55,158 nucleotides of DNA from Neolewinella persica DSM 23188 (GTDB taxonomy: Bacteria > Bacteroidota > Bacteroidia > Chitinophagales > Saprospiraceae). The notes under the pieces were generated by a model, which was not told the origin of the DNA, did not search any database, and saw nothing but the letters and a program-made list of their open reading frames with translations. The stretch spans positions 249,847 through 305,004 of the forward strand of contig NZ_KB890425.1 in NCBI RefSeq assembly GCF_000373105.1, read 5' to 3'. Below, piece by piece: positions 1 to 8,713 of the stretch; position 1 is the first letter of the stretch; each line of letters begins with the position of its first letter. Made by a program: the position numbers and the translations under genes.

Positions 1-1731
1 GGCACGGACCTGGACTACTTCGGCGAGATCTTCAACGCCGGCCGGACGACGGGCGACGTTGTTGTCCCCACGCCCTCGGTGAACGGTTGTGACTCGATGG
101 TGGCGGTAACTTTAACCTTCTTTGCACCTGCGTTCAGCGCCCTTGATACGATTATTTGCGCGGGCACCCAACTGAATTTCTTTGGAGAAATTTTTGATGG
201 AGGCCGGACGACGGGCGACGTTATTGTTCCTACCCCCTCGGTGAATGGATGTGATTCCACGGTAACGGTCAACCTTAGTTTTTTCCCACAGGCAGCTGGT
301 GTCATTGACACCACTATTTGTGCGGGAACTACATTTGATTATGCTGGACGAAGCTTTTCCACGGCAGTAAATGATGTACTGGTAACCATCCCTGAACCAA
401 CGGCAAACGGCTGTGACAGCATCGTTTCGGTTACGGTAAGGATTGAGCAGGTTCCAACGGTGACGCTTTCCGGAGACGGGATCGTTTGTGTTGGTGGAGA
501 ACTCGATATAACCCTGAGTTACGACGGCACGGGAACTGCGATGGTAGTCCTTAGCTCAGATCCGGGTGAAGTGATCAGTGTTCCTTCGGGGACGTTGACC
601 ATTCAGCGGATGATTGCTCCCGGAACCTTGGTTCGGATAAACTCCGCCACCAATGGAGGTAACTGTCCGCCAATAATCGGTGGAACCATAGCGGTGCAGG
701 AAACAGACTTGCGCGTTAGGATTGATGTTATGAGCGGTGACGGCGTATTTGCCGTTAGCTGTGCCGAAGGCAGCGACGGGGAAGTAATTGCTTTTGGAGA
801 AGGAGGAGCAGCACCCTATGCTTATAGTTGGAGTACGGGAGTAACCGGCCCCCGACTGGAAAGGCTGAGTGCCGGAAGGTACGCCGTTGTGGCTACGAGC
901 GCCCGGGGTTGTGAAGCAGAAGCACTGGTGGTATTGTCTTCTCCGGACGCTATGGTTGCGGCCATTGCAGAGGTGCCAGCTAACTGCCTCAATAATACTC
1001 CTTCGCTTACCATTCGGGACGTTCAGGGAGGTGTAGGCCCCTATTTGTACAGGACGTCAGCTAACGGTTCATTTCGACAAGTGCGGGCTTTTCCCGAAAC
1101 CTTCCCCGTTGAAGTTGGGCGTACGAACCTTCAGATAGAGGACGTAAATGGCTGCTTACTGGAAGAATCTTTCGACCTGGATGGTCCACCTACCAGTGAG
1201 GTGACGGTTTCTCCCGCCCGGTCCACCATCAGCCTGGGCGACAGTGTGGAGCTTCGAGTGATGACGGGACTGGATGTCAACGGTTTCCGCTTAAGCCCGG
1301 GCCCTGACTCATTGATTTTTGGTAGCAGCACCTTCGTTAAGCCATTGGAAACAACCAGCTACGATGTTTTTGTTCTTGATTCAGCAGGGTGCAGCGCATC
1401 TACGGAAGTAGAGGTAATTGTGCAGGCCTTTGTTCCCGTTTATTCTCCATCGGCTTTTTCTCCCAACGGTGATGGCAGAAACGACATGTTCCGGCTCTTT
1501 GCCCGCCCAACGGTGGTTAGTTTTCAAAACTTCCAAATCTTCAACCGGTGGGGCCACCTGGTTTATTTCCTGGATGGACCAATTGATCCCCAAGACACGA
1601 ATTGGGGCTGGGACGGCAGGGATGAACACGGAGAAATTCACGAACCGGCGGTCTACGTCTACAGTATTGAGGTGGAATTGGCGGATGGTCGGCTGGTTAC
1701 CATTAAATCGGATATGGTGTTGATGCGATGA
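1..1731 (+). CDS. T9SS type B surface protein, 3' part (5' end outside window)
   Basis: The frame is open from the first base, so the start lies upstream; 576 residues are visible. The N-terminal part has Cys-containing repeats of about 50 residues that run DTIICAGT, GRTTGDV, VPTPSVNGCDS and a hydrophobic strand. The first two are almost identical, the third is diverged. Two Ig-like segments follow. The last ~95 residues (from about base 1435) hold AFSPNGDGRND, FNRWGHLVY and WDGRDEHG, the pattern of the gliding-motility-associated (CHU_C) type B T9SS sorting domain. By family knowledge this means export across the outer membrane by T9SS and display or release at the cell surface. Adhesion is a guess from the repeats. 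It converges with the LamG gene downstream. Confidence 0.9.
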   Translation, partial: GTDLDYFGEIFNAGRTTGDVVVPTPSVNGCDSMVAVTLTFFAPAFSALDTIICAGTQLNFFGEIFDGGRTTGDVIVPTPSVNGCDSTVTVNLSFFPQAAGVIDTTICAGTTFDYAGRSFSTAVNDVLVTIPEPTANGCDSIVSVTVRIEQVPTVTLSGDGIVCVGGELDITLSYDGTGTAMVVLSSDPGEVISVPSGTLTIQRMIAPGTLVRINSATNGGNCPPIIGGTIAVQETDLRVRIDVMSGDGVFAVSCAEGSDGEVIAFGEGGAAPYAYSWSTGVTGPRLERLSAGRYAVVATSARGCEAEALVVLSSPDAMVAAIAEVPANCLNNTPSLTIRDVQGGVGPYLYRTSANGSFRQVRAFPETFPVEVGRTNLQIEDVNGCLLEESFDLDGPPTSEVTVSPARSTISLGDSVELRVMTGLDVNGFRLSPGPDSLIFGSSTFVKPLETTSYDVFVLDSAGCSASTEVEVIVQAFVPVYSPSAFSPNGDGRNDMFRLFARPTVVSFQNFQIFNRWGHLVYFLDGPIDPQDTNWGWDGRDEHGEIHEPAVYVYSIEVELADGRLVTIKSDMVLMR

Positions 1732-1912
1732 TTCGCTTCGCTCATGTTGCAGGAGTTGCAGGTTCGTTTCACTCACGTTGCAGCGTGTTGCACTCGTTTC
1801 TGCCGATGGTTTCACGGGTATGGATAGAGCGAGCTTCGTGGTGCTGTGGCTTACCGACGACCAAGGCCGCCAGGCCGATTACGGATAAAAGGAGCGGAGC
1901 TATTTTTCGAGA
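1732..1912. repeat. Intergenic segment with fragments of dispersed repeats
   Basis: Between two convergent genes. It contains TCGCTTCGCTCATG-like sequence near its start and TAAAAGGAGCGGAGC near base 1887. Both strings recur in the inverted-repeat element at 24521-24827. Short inverted words occur, such as GTTGCAGG and GTTGCAGCGTG. No gene is credible here. Confidence 0.4.
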
Positions 1913-3172
1913 CTATCGTAAGATCATCGCACTCCCACTCTCGACAAGTTCCCTGCCATTACAGTTAAATACGACCCGCCAGACGATGGGGCCGGGCTGA
2001 ACGGGGTCGCCTTTGAAGGTTCCATCCCAGCGGGCAAATGCATCGGCAGATTGAAACATTTGGGCGCCGTACCGGTCATAGATTTCGAAGCTGAGTAATT
2101 CAGGGATGGCGAAGGGGTTGGAAATACCAAAATTCTCGTTCGCCGTTGGGCCAATACCGTTAGGGGTGAAGGCTTTAGGTAGGAAAACCTGCCCGCAGTC
2201 GAGTGCAGAGGGGTCGATGACCTGAAGTACGAGGCTGTCGATGGCTGTACAGTTGCTTTCCATATCGCTGATGCGAACGAGGTAAGATTGTCGGCCGGCG
2301 TTAACCGGGGTGATTGTTGGCTCTGCGTCGGTCGGGTTAATGACGTCGGCTGGAGGCGTCCAATTGAAGGAGATGCCGCAATTGCTGTTGACTTCAACGT
2401 CTACGCTTTCCCCAAGGAATACGCGCTGGTTTTCTGTTAAGATCTGATCTGGAGAGGAGTAAAGACCCCGCACCTCGGACAGCCGCAGCGCCCGGTCGTA
2501 GACCCTGACTTCGTCGATAAGCCCGTCGAAGGGGATTTCTCCGATGCTCCGGCATACGGTGGAGCCGATTAGGAATTCGCCGTTATTTTCGACATCTACC
2601 CGGCTCGAGGTACGCGCTTCGCCGACTTCCTGGGCATTCAGAAATAATAGAACGCTGTTCTCATCCCGAACGATCACCAGGTGTTGCCAGCAACCTCCGT
2701 TATTGATGCGATGATCGATGCGGGCTTGCTGGTTATTCTGCTGCAGGATTACTGACACGGTACGGGTCAGTGGTGCGTAACGCACGGTGAAGAACTGCAG
2801 GTTGTTGCAGCTGGTATCCCGTTTGGACATCAGAAACTGAGTGCCGTTAACGCCCACTGGTTTGAAAGAGAAACTAATGGTAAAGTCTTCCGAGCCGAAC
2901 ACCCGATTAACGTTGTTGGTGTTCCCGCCAGCTACACGGAGAAAGTCATTACCTCCGTTTAGGATCAATGCATCCCCTTCTACGCCACATCCGAATTCAG
3001 GTACACCGCTTGCAATAGCGTTGTTGGCGCTGTCTCCGGTGGCGTCGGCGAAATCACCATCGAAGGTGTAGTGGGCCACCAGGTTCAGGGTGGTTGGGCC
3101 TGCTCCTTGTCCGAAAATTGCACCTGCGGCGGCGCCTGAAAAAATAAATAGTACCAGTAAAAAAGCTCTCAT
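1913..3172 (-). CDS. Secreted LamG-domain protein with T9SS type B sorting domain
   Basis: 419 residues from the ATG at 3172, chosen because MRAFLLVLFIFSGAAAG is a clean signal peptide; the 27 residues upstream in frame are polar and implausible. Residues ~30-220 resemble a concanavalin-like LamG fold (LVAHYTFDGDFAD, DGLIDEVRVYDRAL), typical of carbohydrate or matrix binding. An Ig-like/PKD-like segment (~240-320) follows. Residues ~328-419 carry FLPKAFTPNG, FEIYDRYGAQMF and WDGTFKG, the type B gliding C-terminal domain. The product is probably T9SS-exported and surface bound. A TACCTTTG box (3192-3199, minus) lies 20 bp upstream. The signal-peptide codons contain a copy of the dispersed GCACCTGCG motif (3120-3128). 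Confidence 0.88.
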   Translation of the reverse strand: MRAFLLVLFIFSGAAAGAIFGQGAGPTTLNLVAHYTFDGDFADATGDSANNAIASGVPEFGCGVEGDALILNGGNDFLRVAGGNTNNVNRVFGSEDFTISFSFKPVGVNGTQFLMSKRDTSCNNLQFFTVRYAPLTRTVSVILQQNNQQARIDHRINNGGCWQHLVIVRDENSVLLFLNAQEVGEARTSSRVDVENNGEFLIGSTVCRSIGEIPFDGLIDEVRVYDRALRLSEVRGLYSSPDQILTENQRVFLGESVDVEVNSNCGISFNWTPPADVINPTDAEPTITPVNAGRQSYLVRISDMESNCTAIDSLVLQVIDPSALDCGQVFLPKAFTPNGIGPTANENFGISNPFAIPELLSFEIYDRYGAQMFQSADAFARWDGTFKGDPVQPGPIVWRVVFNCNGRELVESGSAMILR

Positions 3173-3191
3173 ATACCGATTTTGAGGAGGG

Positions 3192-3199
3192 CAAAGGTA
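3192..3199 (-). promoter_or_regulatory. Candidate -7 box (TACCTTTG) of the LamG gene
   Basis: On the minus strand TACCTTTG matches the Bacteroidota sigma-ABfr -7 consensus TAnnTTTG exactly and sits about 20 bp before the ATG at 3172. No clear TTG -33 box was found at the usual distance, so the call rests on the -7 box alone. Confidence 0.4.
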
Positions 3200-3312
3200 G
3201 ATTGATAGTCTAAGAGTTTGCGAGAAAATCCGCTTCCAACCTTCAACGGGCAACCCTGCGCCGAATAGATCAACGTGATCTTGCCATCAATCATTGCAAA
3301 GGAGGGCCTCCC

Positions 3313-3720
3313 TTAACCCACAAAGCGGTGTTTCCATTCGGGCCGGGGCAACATGCATGCTTCTTCTTTGCCAAACCACTGGTAGCGGTATTTGGCAATA
3401 AAATCATACACGCCGTCGCGAATAAAACGTGGAAAAAGGCGTAGTGCGGTTGCCAATGGCGACCAAATACCGCCCAAATGGCCTGTTGCGCGCAGAGCTC
3501 CGGTGCTTTTTGAATAGGCTTTTCCTTCTTCCAATAAAACAAGGCTCGAGAGCGAGGAAGGGTCTATCCCTGCGGGCGGGAGTAATTCCTGTGCCAGGTC
3601 GGACTGTAGGCTGGCAAAGCGGAGGTGCTCGCTTTTGTCCCGGGTGATGAACCATTGTACCGCACCGTTACAAAGGTTGCAGACACCGTCGAAGAAGAGG
3701 ATGGGATGAGAATCGGACAT
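3313..3720 (-). CDS. DCC-family thiol-disulfide oxidoreductase (DUF393)
   Basis: 135 residues, full length for the family. The signature DGVCNLCN is at residues 11-18, followed by VQWFITRDK and LRFASLQSD, then YSKSTGALRATGHLGG and a C-terminal YRYQWFGKEEACMLP. These match the DCC (DUF393) family, a thioredoxin-like fold with the CxxC-like pair in DGVCNLC; its physiological substrate is not established. It has no signal peptide, so it is probably cytoplasmic. It stands alone, with over 100 bp on each side and all near neighbours on the same strand. Confidence 0.88.
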   Translation of the reverse strand: MSDSHPILFFDGVCNLCNGAVQWFITRDKSEHLRFASLQSDLAQELLPPAGIDPSSLSSLVLLEEGKAYSKSTGALRATGHLGGIWSPLATALRLFPRFIRDGVYDFIAKYRYQWFGKEEACMLPRPEWKHRFVG

Positions 3721-3832
3721 GGATTAAGAACACGTGGCCGGGCTGGGTGGTTTAGGCTCCCGCGGGTGTTCTCCCGACCTTCTTCACAAGTTAAGATTTA
3801 AGCATCACCCGATCAATAAGAAAACCGTCTGA

Positions 3833-4960
3833 TTACTCCGCTAACTGCTGCTGTTCGAAAGTAAATCTGGAGTAACGCATGCTGTCGTCCGTTGGTAATA
3901 CGTAAGGCAGGTAAATCCCATCTGGTAGCGTGACCATGCCCATGAAAACCCGTCGTTGTGGTAGGAGACTTAACTTTTCTTCACCGGTATTCAGATTAAT
4001 GGCCCGCAGGTAAATATCTGTTGCCGGCTCCCCAAAAGTAGGTGGGACAACAGCCTGGTAACACCACTCTTTCTGCCAATCAATCACACTATTGTTGTAA
4101 GAAGTCATCAGTAGCATATGCTCTGAAATCTCCATTGATCCAGCAATTGGCGTAGCGGGGAATTCGTAGGTTGGTTTCAGCGTTTTGGTCTTACCACTTT
4201 GCATGGAGTAAACGTATATCTCCGGAAATCCATGAAAACTATAAATGATCCGATCCTGTGTGTAATTGAATTGAAAGGAGTTGGCAAAACCGTACAGGTT
4301 CTTCCGGAACGCGGCAGGAAAATGGATAGGTAAGGGCTCAAACTCATCCGTACGAATGTTTAGTTTTCCAATAAGGTGGATGTGTTCAGCGTAGGCATTT
4401 TTATCGACGTAGGCATCATGAGCGAAATAATTTAAAGGAAGATAAAGTTCTTCGCCGATCAGGGCAATGCGATTGCCCTTGCTTTGTTTTGCCGAAGGGT
4501 GGTAGGAGGACAAGTCTAACCCGTCAACAATGTTTTCGGGGTTCGTGGAAATGTTTTTGCGATAAAATTCTCTTCCTGTTTCATCGACCATAATGATCCA
4601 ATAGCGGGACATGACCACAATCGTATCGGAATTAACGTAGTCTATGGCACGAACCCGGTCAATGGAACCAGGGCCTTCGAAAATAAATTTTATCTCTTGG
4701 GAGAACTCAATATCCTCCTCCGAAATGGAGAAAAAGTCGAGGCTGTGGTTGGCGACGTTGTAACCGATAAAATTTTTGTCTCCGTGCTCATCTTCGTATC
4801 CTTCGATCAGTGCATGCCAGCTTTGTCGTGGGGCAGAAATTGGGCCACCAATTTTTTTTTCAGATAACTCTGCAAATACATCCTGTTTGGAAGCGCAGCT
4901 GGTTAAGAAAGCGCTGAGAAATAAGAGCAGGAGAAGTCCTCGAAAAAGTAAAGTGGGCAT
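3833..4960 (-). CDS. DUF4221-like propeller lipoprotein
   Basis: 375 residues. A signal peptide ends in the lipobox FLTSC (Cys22), so the mature protein should be lipid anchored. The body has repeated beta-strand blocks with aromatic and acidic turns: FIGYNVANHSLDFFSI, IKFIFEGPGSIDRV, DTIVVMSRYWIIMVDETG and IIYSFHGFPEIYVYSM. This is the look of DUF4221 and six-bladed propeller lipoproteins of Bacteroidota, whose function is unknown. Downstream of a small Cys-rich secreted peptide gene (5124-5387) on the same strand, a pairing seen for NVEALA-type peptides and propeller lipoproteins. The family call is from memory of its pattern and is moderately sure. Confidence 0.65.
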   Translation of the reverse strand: MPTLLFRGLLLLLFLSAFLTSCASKQDVFAELSEKKIGGPISAPRQSWHALIEGYEDEHGDKNFIGYNVANHSLDFFSISEEDIEFSQEIKFIFEGPGSIDRVRAIDYVNSDTIVVMSRYWIIMVDETGREFYRKNISTNPENIVDGLDLSSYHPSAKQSKGNRIALIGEELYLPLNYFAHDAYVDKNAYAEHIHLIGKLNIRTDEFEPLPIHFPAAFRKNLYGFANSFQFNYTQDRIIYSFHGFPEIYVYSMQSGKTKTLKPTYEFPATPIAGSMEISEHMLLMTSYNNSVIDWQKEWCYQAVVPPTFGEPATDIYLRAINLNTGEEKLSLLPQRRVFMGMVTLPDGIYLPYVLPTDDSMRYSRFTFEQQQLAE

Positions 4961-5123
4961 GCATTAAGATGATAGCTGATTCGCGAAAATCGGAAATGGG
5001 AGAAAGTGTTAGGAGGTGTCAAATAGAGTACGGAAGGGGTCTCCTTAAAGTATTGTTTATGGACACGATATTCCTAGGCCACGGTTAGTAGCGAAAATAG
5101 GTATAATACAAGTTAACCGACAA

Positions 5124-5387
5124 CTACATTTCAATTATATGTCCGGTGCAAGGGCAATACTGGTCGTTGCAGGCACCACCTGATTCGTCACATTGAGTGA
5201 CCCAGCGAAATTGGCCACCAAATGGGTCGTAGCACCACACCTCGTCGGGTTTCCAACTATACTGCCCACCATCGGTGGAACAGTTGGGGCTATGATTACT
5301 GTCGAAACTGTCAGAACTGGCAGTCATGGTAACGAAGGAAACGACAAGAAAAAGCAGCGTTAGTAGGGTTATAATTAAAGATTTCAT
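5124..5387 (-). CDS. Small Cys-rich secreted peptide
   Basis: 87 residues from the ATG at 5387. MKSLIITLLTLLFLVVSFVT is a convincing signal peptide, whereas an in-frame ATG at 5474 would bury it. The mature part (~60 residues) has six cysteines, in NCSTDGG, EVWCYD, VTQCDE, GGACND and YCPCTG, and is rich in Trp, Tyr and acidic residues. The general design recalls NVEALA-family peptides of Bacteroidota, though the NVEALA word itself is absent. A good promoter lies upstream (5497-5528), giving a leader of about 100 nt. It is followed on the same strand by a DUF4221-like lipoprotein. The function is unknown. Confidence 0.6.
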   Translation of the reverse strand: MKSLIITLLTLLFLVVSFVTMTASSDSFDSNHSPNCSTDGGQYSWKPDEVWCYDPFGGQFRWVTQCDESGGACNDQYCPCTGHIIEM

Positions 5388-5496
5388 GAGAGAAAAGTTA
5401 AAAGGACAGATGACTAAAAGTCGTAGCCTCATTGCCAAGGCAATGCGGGAAGGTTGAAATAAGCTTTTAATCAAAAAGGTTTATCAAGAGAGAATA

Positions 5497-5528
5497 CAAA
5501 GTTAGGTGCTAAATGCCTTAAAAGCCAA
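5497..5528 (-). promoter_or_regulatory. Bacteroidota-type promoter for the Cys-rich peptide gene
   Basis: Minus strand: a TTG (-33) at 5526-5528, a 21-bp spacer, then TAACTTTG at 5497-5504, an exact TAnnTTTG -7 box. The spacing fits the known 19-21 bp. Transcription would start near 5490, leaving about 100 nt before the ATG at 5387. Confidence 0.55.
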
Positions 5529-5620
5529 GTTAATTTACAATTATTGGTCAGAATACGAAATTAGCGCATGTTTTTTTGTATCTGTCCTTGATTGGTTATC
5601 GGGTTAAAGCAAGGTTGCAA

Positions 5621-6583
5621 TTAAAACTCTTTTGGTCGCATCCCTTGTTTAAACTTCTCTCCAAAGCCTGAATTGTTTGGGGAGTAGGAACCAATAATGG
5701 CTGGGTTGAATCCGTCGGCGGGAATATCTGCTTCCCGGCCTAAGGCCCAGGCAATTCCATTTAGGGTAAGTCGGCGCATATTGTCATTCTGCCAGTCAAA
5801 GGGATGACCAAGGGTGGTGAAGAACACCCGGGCGCCTTTGTAGTCATTAGTCCAGGCAACGGGGTTTGTTTTGGGGAACTGATCAAGCCGCCCCCCCTCT
5901 TCGTGCTTGGAGCGCAACGAGGTGCCGAGTAGCAAGGGGCTTGTTTTGGGATTGATTTTCCAATCGCCACCGTCGACGTGATACAGCCAGGAGTAAGCAT
6001 CAAAGGGCTGAACGCCATTGAGGATAGGGCTATGGGTATTTTCGACTAAAGCGACGCTGGTCAGCGGGTCATGCCCGTCATCAAAATGCCCGTGGTGGGT
6101 GATCCATTGTTGCCCAAAAACAGCAGTAGGCCAATCGTTGTTAAGGTGCTGCCGGAGCGAGTCGTCTTTGTACATGAAAGCATGGGTGGCGGTCCGGAAG
6201 CCAACCATGGGTTTACCACTTTCGGCAAAGTCCAAAATGTATTTTGCCTGTTCGTCCGGCAGCTTCCGCCAGCGGGTAAACAGGACCATCATATCAGCTT
6301 TTCCAAGCGCTTCAAGGCCGGCAATATTATCGATCACGTTCGGGTTGACGATGCCGTTCGAATCTAGTGCGAAGAGTACTTCGGTCGTTGCTCCAAGCTC
6401 ACGTTCAACCATCCTTGCGAGCATCGGCATAGATTCTTCAGAACGGTATTCCTCATCTCCGGTTACGAAAACAATGTGCGGCTGTTTAGTAGCATCTTCA
6501 GGCGCGGTCGCAGGTGCAGTGGAAGAGGTGCAAGAGCAGAGTAAGGCAAAGCAGCAGGCAAACAATAGACTAAGTTGACGCAT
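5621..6583 (-). CDS. ThuA-domain lipoprotein
   Basis: 320 residues with an N-terminal signal and lipobox-like LCSC (Cys18), so probably a lipoprotein. After a short Ala/Pro/Thr linker comes a ThuA-like fold (class I glutamine-amidotransferase-like): HIVFVTGDEEYRSEES, a strand ADMMVLFTRWRKLPDEQ, then GKPMVGFRTATHAF, WITHHGHFDD and GARVFFTTLGHPFDW near the end. ThuA proteins are linked to sugar (trehalose or glucoside) use but the reaction is unsettled. Divergent from the LytTR gene (51 bp between them). A large SGNH/propeller/cytochrome protein lies 2 kb away, a companion often seen with ThuA domains. The linker codons contain a copy of the dispersed motif (6509-6517). Confidence 0.85.
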   Translation of the reverse strand: MRQLSLLFACCFALLCSCTSSTAPATAPEDATKQPHIVFVTGDEEYRSEESMPMLARMVERELGATTEVLFALDSNGIVNPNVIDNIAGLEALGKADMMVLFTRWRKLPDEQAKYILDFAESGKPMVGFRTATHAFMYKDDSLRQHLNNDWPTAVFGQQWITHHGHFDDGHDPLTSVALVENTHSPILNGVQPFDAYSWLYHVDGGDWKINPKTSPLLLGTSLRSKHEEGGRLDQFPKTNPVAWTNDYKGARVFFTTLGHPFDWQNDNMRRLTLNGIAWALGREADIPADGFNPAIIGSYSPNNSGFGEKFKQGMRPKEF

Positions 6584-6634
6584 GAGTGGGTTTTAAGTTG
6601 GTAATTTAATGCCTGTTGACCAAAATATTTCCGG

Positions 6635-7459
6635 ATGACGTTTCTTACCATTAAAAAGGATTGGATTATCCTCAGGCCAATAACGGTAGCGCTTTTGTTG
6701 TTTAGCTTGTTTTTATTTCAGGATTTGCTCCACTCATCGTTGCGAAACTATAGCTTTTATCTTTCAGAAGCGGCCCTGTTTAATAGTTTTTGGCTGCTGT
6801 TTTTACCGGGCATCATATTTAGTGAATGGTGGCAGTCGCGATTGAGGTTAGGAAATAACTCCGGCCAACTTCGTACGGTCCTGATCTACGCCGTTACGGC
6901 AGCCATACACCTGAGCCTTTTTGTGCTTTGTGTGCATGGCGGTTCCCGGCTGTTTTTTGACCACGTTTATTCGTTGGAGTGGACGTTTAGATACGCCTTG
7001 GCAGAACACCTCTATCCAGTTATTATTGGTTATATCTTAGTCGCGTTGGCGGGTGTGATCAGGGAAAAAGGAATGTTGGGGGAGACCGCAATGATGGCGA
7101 GGTCCATGCCCGACTTTACCAAGCGCCTCGCCGTTAAGGTCAACTTGAAAACGGTCTATCTTGACGTAGAAGAGATCACTTGTCTACGGGCTGAAAGCCC
7201 GTATGTGGCCATCCATGCCGAGGGGCGGAAATACCTGGAGGATACCACGCTAAAGGCCCTTGTGTTACAATTGCCTCCGAGTCGGTTTGTCCGGATACAT
7301 CGATCTTGTATCATTAATCTTTCTTGGGTGAGCTCCTATATTTCCCGGGGGAACGGTGATTATGATGTCGTGCTCCAGGATGAGTCGATCCACCGCTTAA
7401 GTCGAAATTATACGGCGGAATACAAACGGAGAATGGCTGCCCATCAGCTGACCCGGTAA
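6635..7459 (+). CDS. Membrane-anchored LytTR DNA-binding regulator
   Basis: 274 residues. The N-terminal half has about four hydrophobic spans (around residues 12-32, 45-62, 84-106 and 126-148) and no receiver domain. Residues ~168-268 form a LytTR domain, with VYLDVEEITCLRAESPYVAIH, FVRIHRSCIINLSWV and RLSRNYTAEYKRR near the end. Such one-component membrane LytTR proteins are common in Bacteroidota; the signal sensed is unknown. It lies divergent from thuA and 65 bp upstream of the dioxygenase-like gene on the same strand, so it could control either. An ATG at 6635 is used and no Shine-Dalgarno is visible. Confidence 0.85.
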   Translation: MTFLTIKKDWIILRPITVALLLFSLFLFQDLLHSSLRNYSFYLSEAALFNSFWLLFLPGIIFSEWWQSRLRLGNNSGQLRTVLIYAVTAAIHLSLFVLCVHGGSRLFFDHVYSLEWTFRYALAEHLYPVIIGYILVALAGVIREKGMLGETAMMARSMPDFTKRLAVKVNLKTVYLDVEEITCLRAESPYVAIHAEGRKYLEDTTLKALVLQLPPSRFVRIHRSCIINLSWVSSYISRGNGDYDVVLQDESIHRLSRNYTAEYKRRMAAHQLTR

Positions 7460-7524
7460 ATTACTCAGCTTACCATATCTGAGCTCGTTTATGTCTGTCA
7501 GACCCGTAATTTGGAGGAAAAGCC

Positions 7525-8706
7525 ATGAACCGTACTTCCATTATTTACCTGCTCCCTTTGGGAATATGCTTCGTTTTAGCCTCTTGCAGTGGGCAAACAT
7601 CACCCGTTAAAGCCAGCAACAGTTCTGCTGACCGCGTTGTAATCGGCGGCCCTTTTGAGAACAGTGAGTACGGGATGATCGACCAGCCAGCAACAATTAT
7701 GTCGGTAGACACCAGCCCGGGATGGAACCAGCCCGGGCAAAAATTACTCATCACCGGAACGATGTACCAGAATGACGGCAAGACACCGGCGGCAGGTGTC
7801 GTTCTCTACTACTATCACACCAACGTGGCAGGGCGTTACCAAGCCTCCCCTTCGTTAAACCCTCAGGTCAGCCGACACGGTTATATTAGAGGCTGGGTCA
7901 AATCGGATGAGCAAGGAAAATATGCCATTTATACTGTACGCCCCGGGGCCTATCCTGGTACCGATGAACCTGCTCACATTCACCCATCCATCTACGAGCC
8001 CGGACTAGAGCAGCCTTACTACCTCGATGAGTTCGTTTTCGATGATGATCCATTACTTACTTCAGCAAAACGCCGGCGTATGCTTAATCGTGGGGGGAGC
8101 GGCGTACTTCGAACGGTCCGGCAGGGTGATCTCGAGGTGGCTCGCCACGACGTTATTCTCGGCCTGAACATCCCGGCTTACCCCAGTGGGCAGGAAAGGT
8201 CGTCCATCTCTGGCCCCGCCATCGGAGAAGACTTATTTTCTTTCCGCCCATATCATGCCTGGGGGCCAGATGAGAACACCAGAACCTGCCCAATCTGCAA
8301 ATACGGTAAAGGCTACGGAGTACTGTGTTTCGTTGGTCCAAACCATAACCCGAAGGAACTGACGGACTGGTTGCGGTACTTCGAATCTATAGGTCGTTTT
8401 CGACCAGAAATGAACGTATTCTTCATTTTTTCAGGCCAGCCCTCCGGTCGCCTCCGCCAGTTGGGCCAGCAGCTGAACCTTCACTCCGTTGCGCTGACCA
8501 GCGTGCCAGGTTTTAGGGATACTAATTCAGAAATACATCATTATGCCCTCGATTCGCAGTTGGCCTTCACCATGTTAATCTATCGAAATAGTAACGTCAT
8601 TGATCGGTACCAGAATACGGAGCTTGTAATACCTCCTGCGGTGGAAATAGAAGCCAGCTTATCCAGAGCAGGACAGGAAATTAAACTCAGTAGACTGCCT
8701 GATTAG
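7525..8706 (+). CDS. Lipoprotein fusing an intradiol-dioxygenase domain to a thioredoxin-like domain
   Basis: 393 residues. The signal peptide ends in LASC (Cys21), so it is probably a lipoprotein. Residues ~70-220 match intradiol ring-cleavage dioxygenases: YYHTNVAGRY, RGWVKSDEQGKYAIYTVRPG and AYPGTDEPAHIHPS. All four iron ligands of protocatechuate dioxygenases have counterparts (Tyr105, Tyr143, His151, His153). Residues ~230-390 look like a peroxiredoxin/AhpC-TSA-like thioredoxin fold with a CPIC motif (Cys255, Cys258) after ENTRT. An unusually good GGAGG Shine-Dalgarno lies 8 bp upstream (7513-7517). The aromatic substrate, if any, cannot be read. The gene converges on the large cytochrome-bearing gene with 7 bp between stops. 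Confidence 0.8.
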   Translation: MNRTSIIYLLPLGICFVLASCSGQTSPVKASNSSADRVVIGGPFENSEYGMIDQPATIMSVDTSPGWNQPGQKLLITGTMYQNDGKTPAAGVVLYYYHTNVAGRYQASPSLNPQVSRHGYIRGWVKSDEQGKYAIYTVRPGAYPGTDEPAHIHPSIYEPGLEQPYYLDEFVFDDDPLLTSAKRRRMLNRGGSGVLRTVRQGDLEVARHDVILGLNIPAYPSGQERSSISGPAIGEDLFSFRPYHAWGPDENTRTCPICKYGKGYGVLCFVGPNHNPKELTDWLRYFESIGRFRPEMNVFFIFSGQPSGRLRQLGQQLNLHSVALTSVPGFRDTNSEIHHYALDSQLAFTMLIYRNSNVIDRYQNTELVIPPAVEIEASLSRAGQEIKLSRLPD

Positions 8707-8713
8707 CGGTTCA

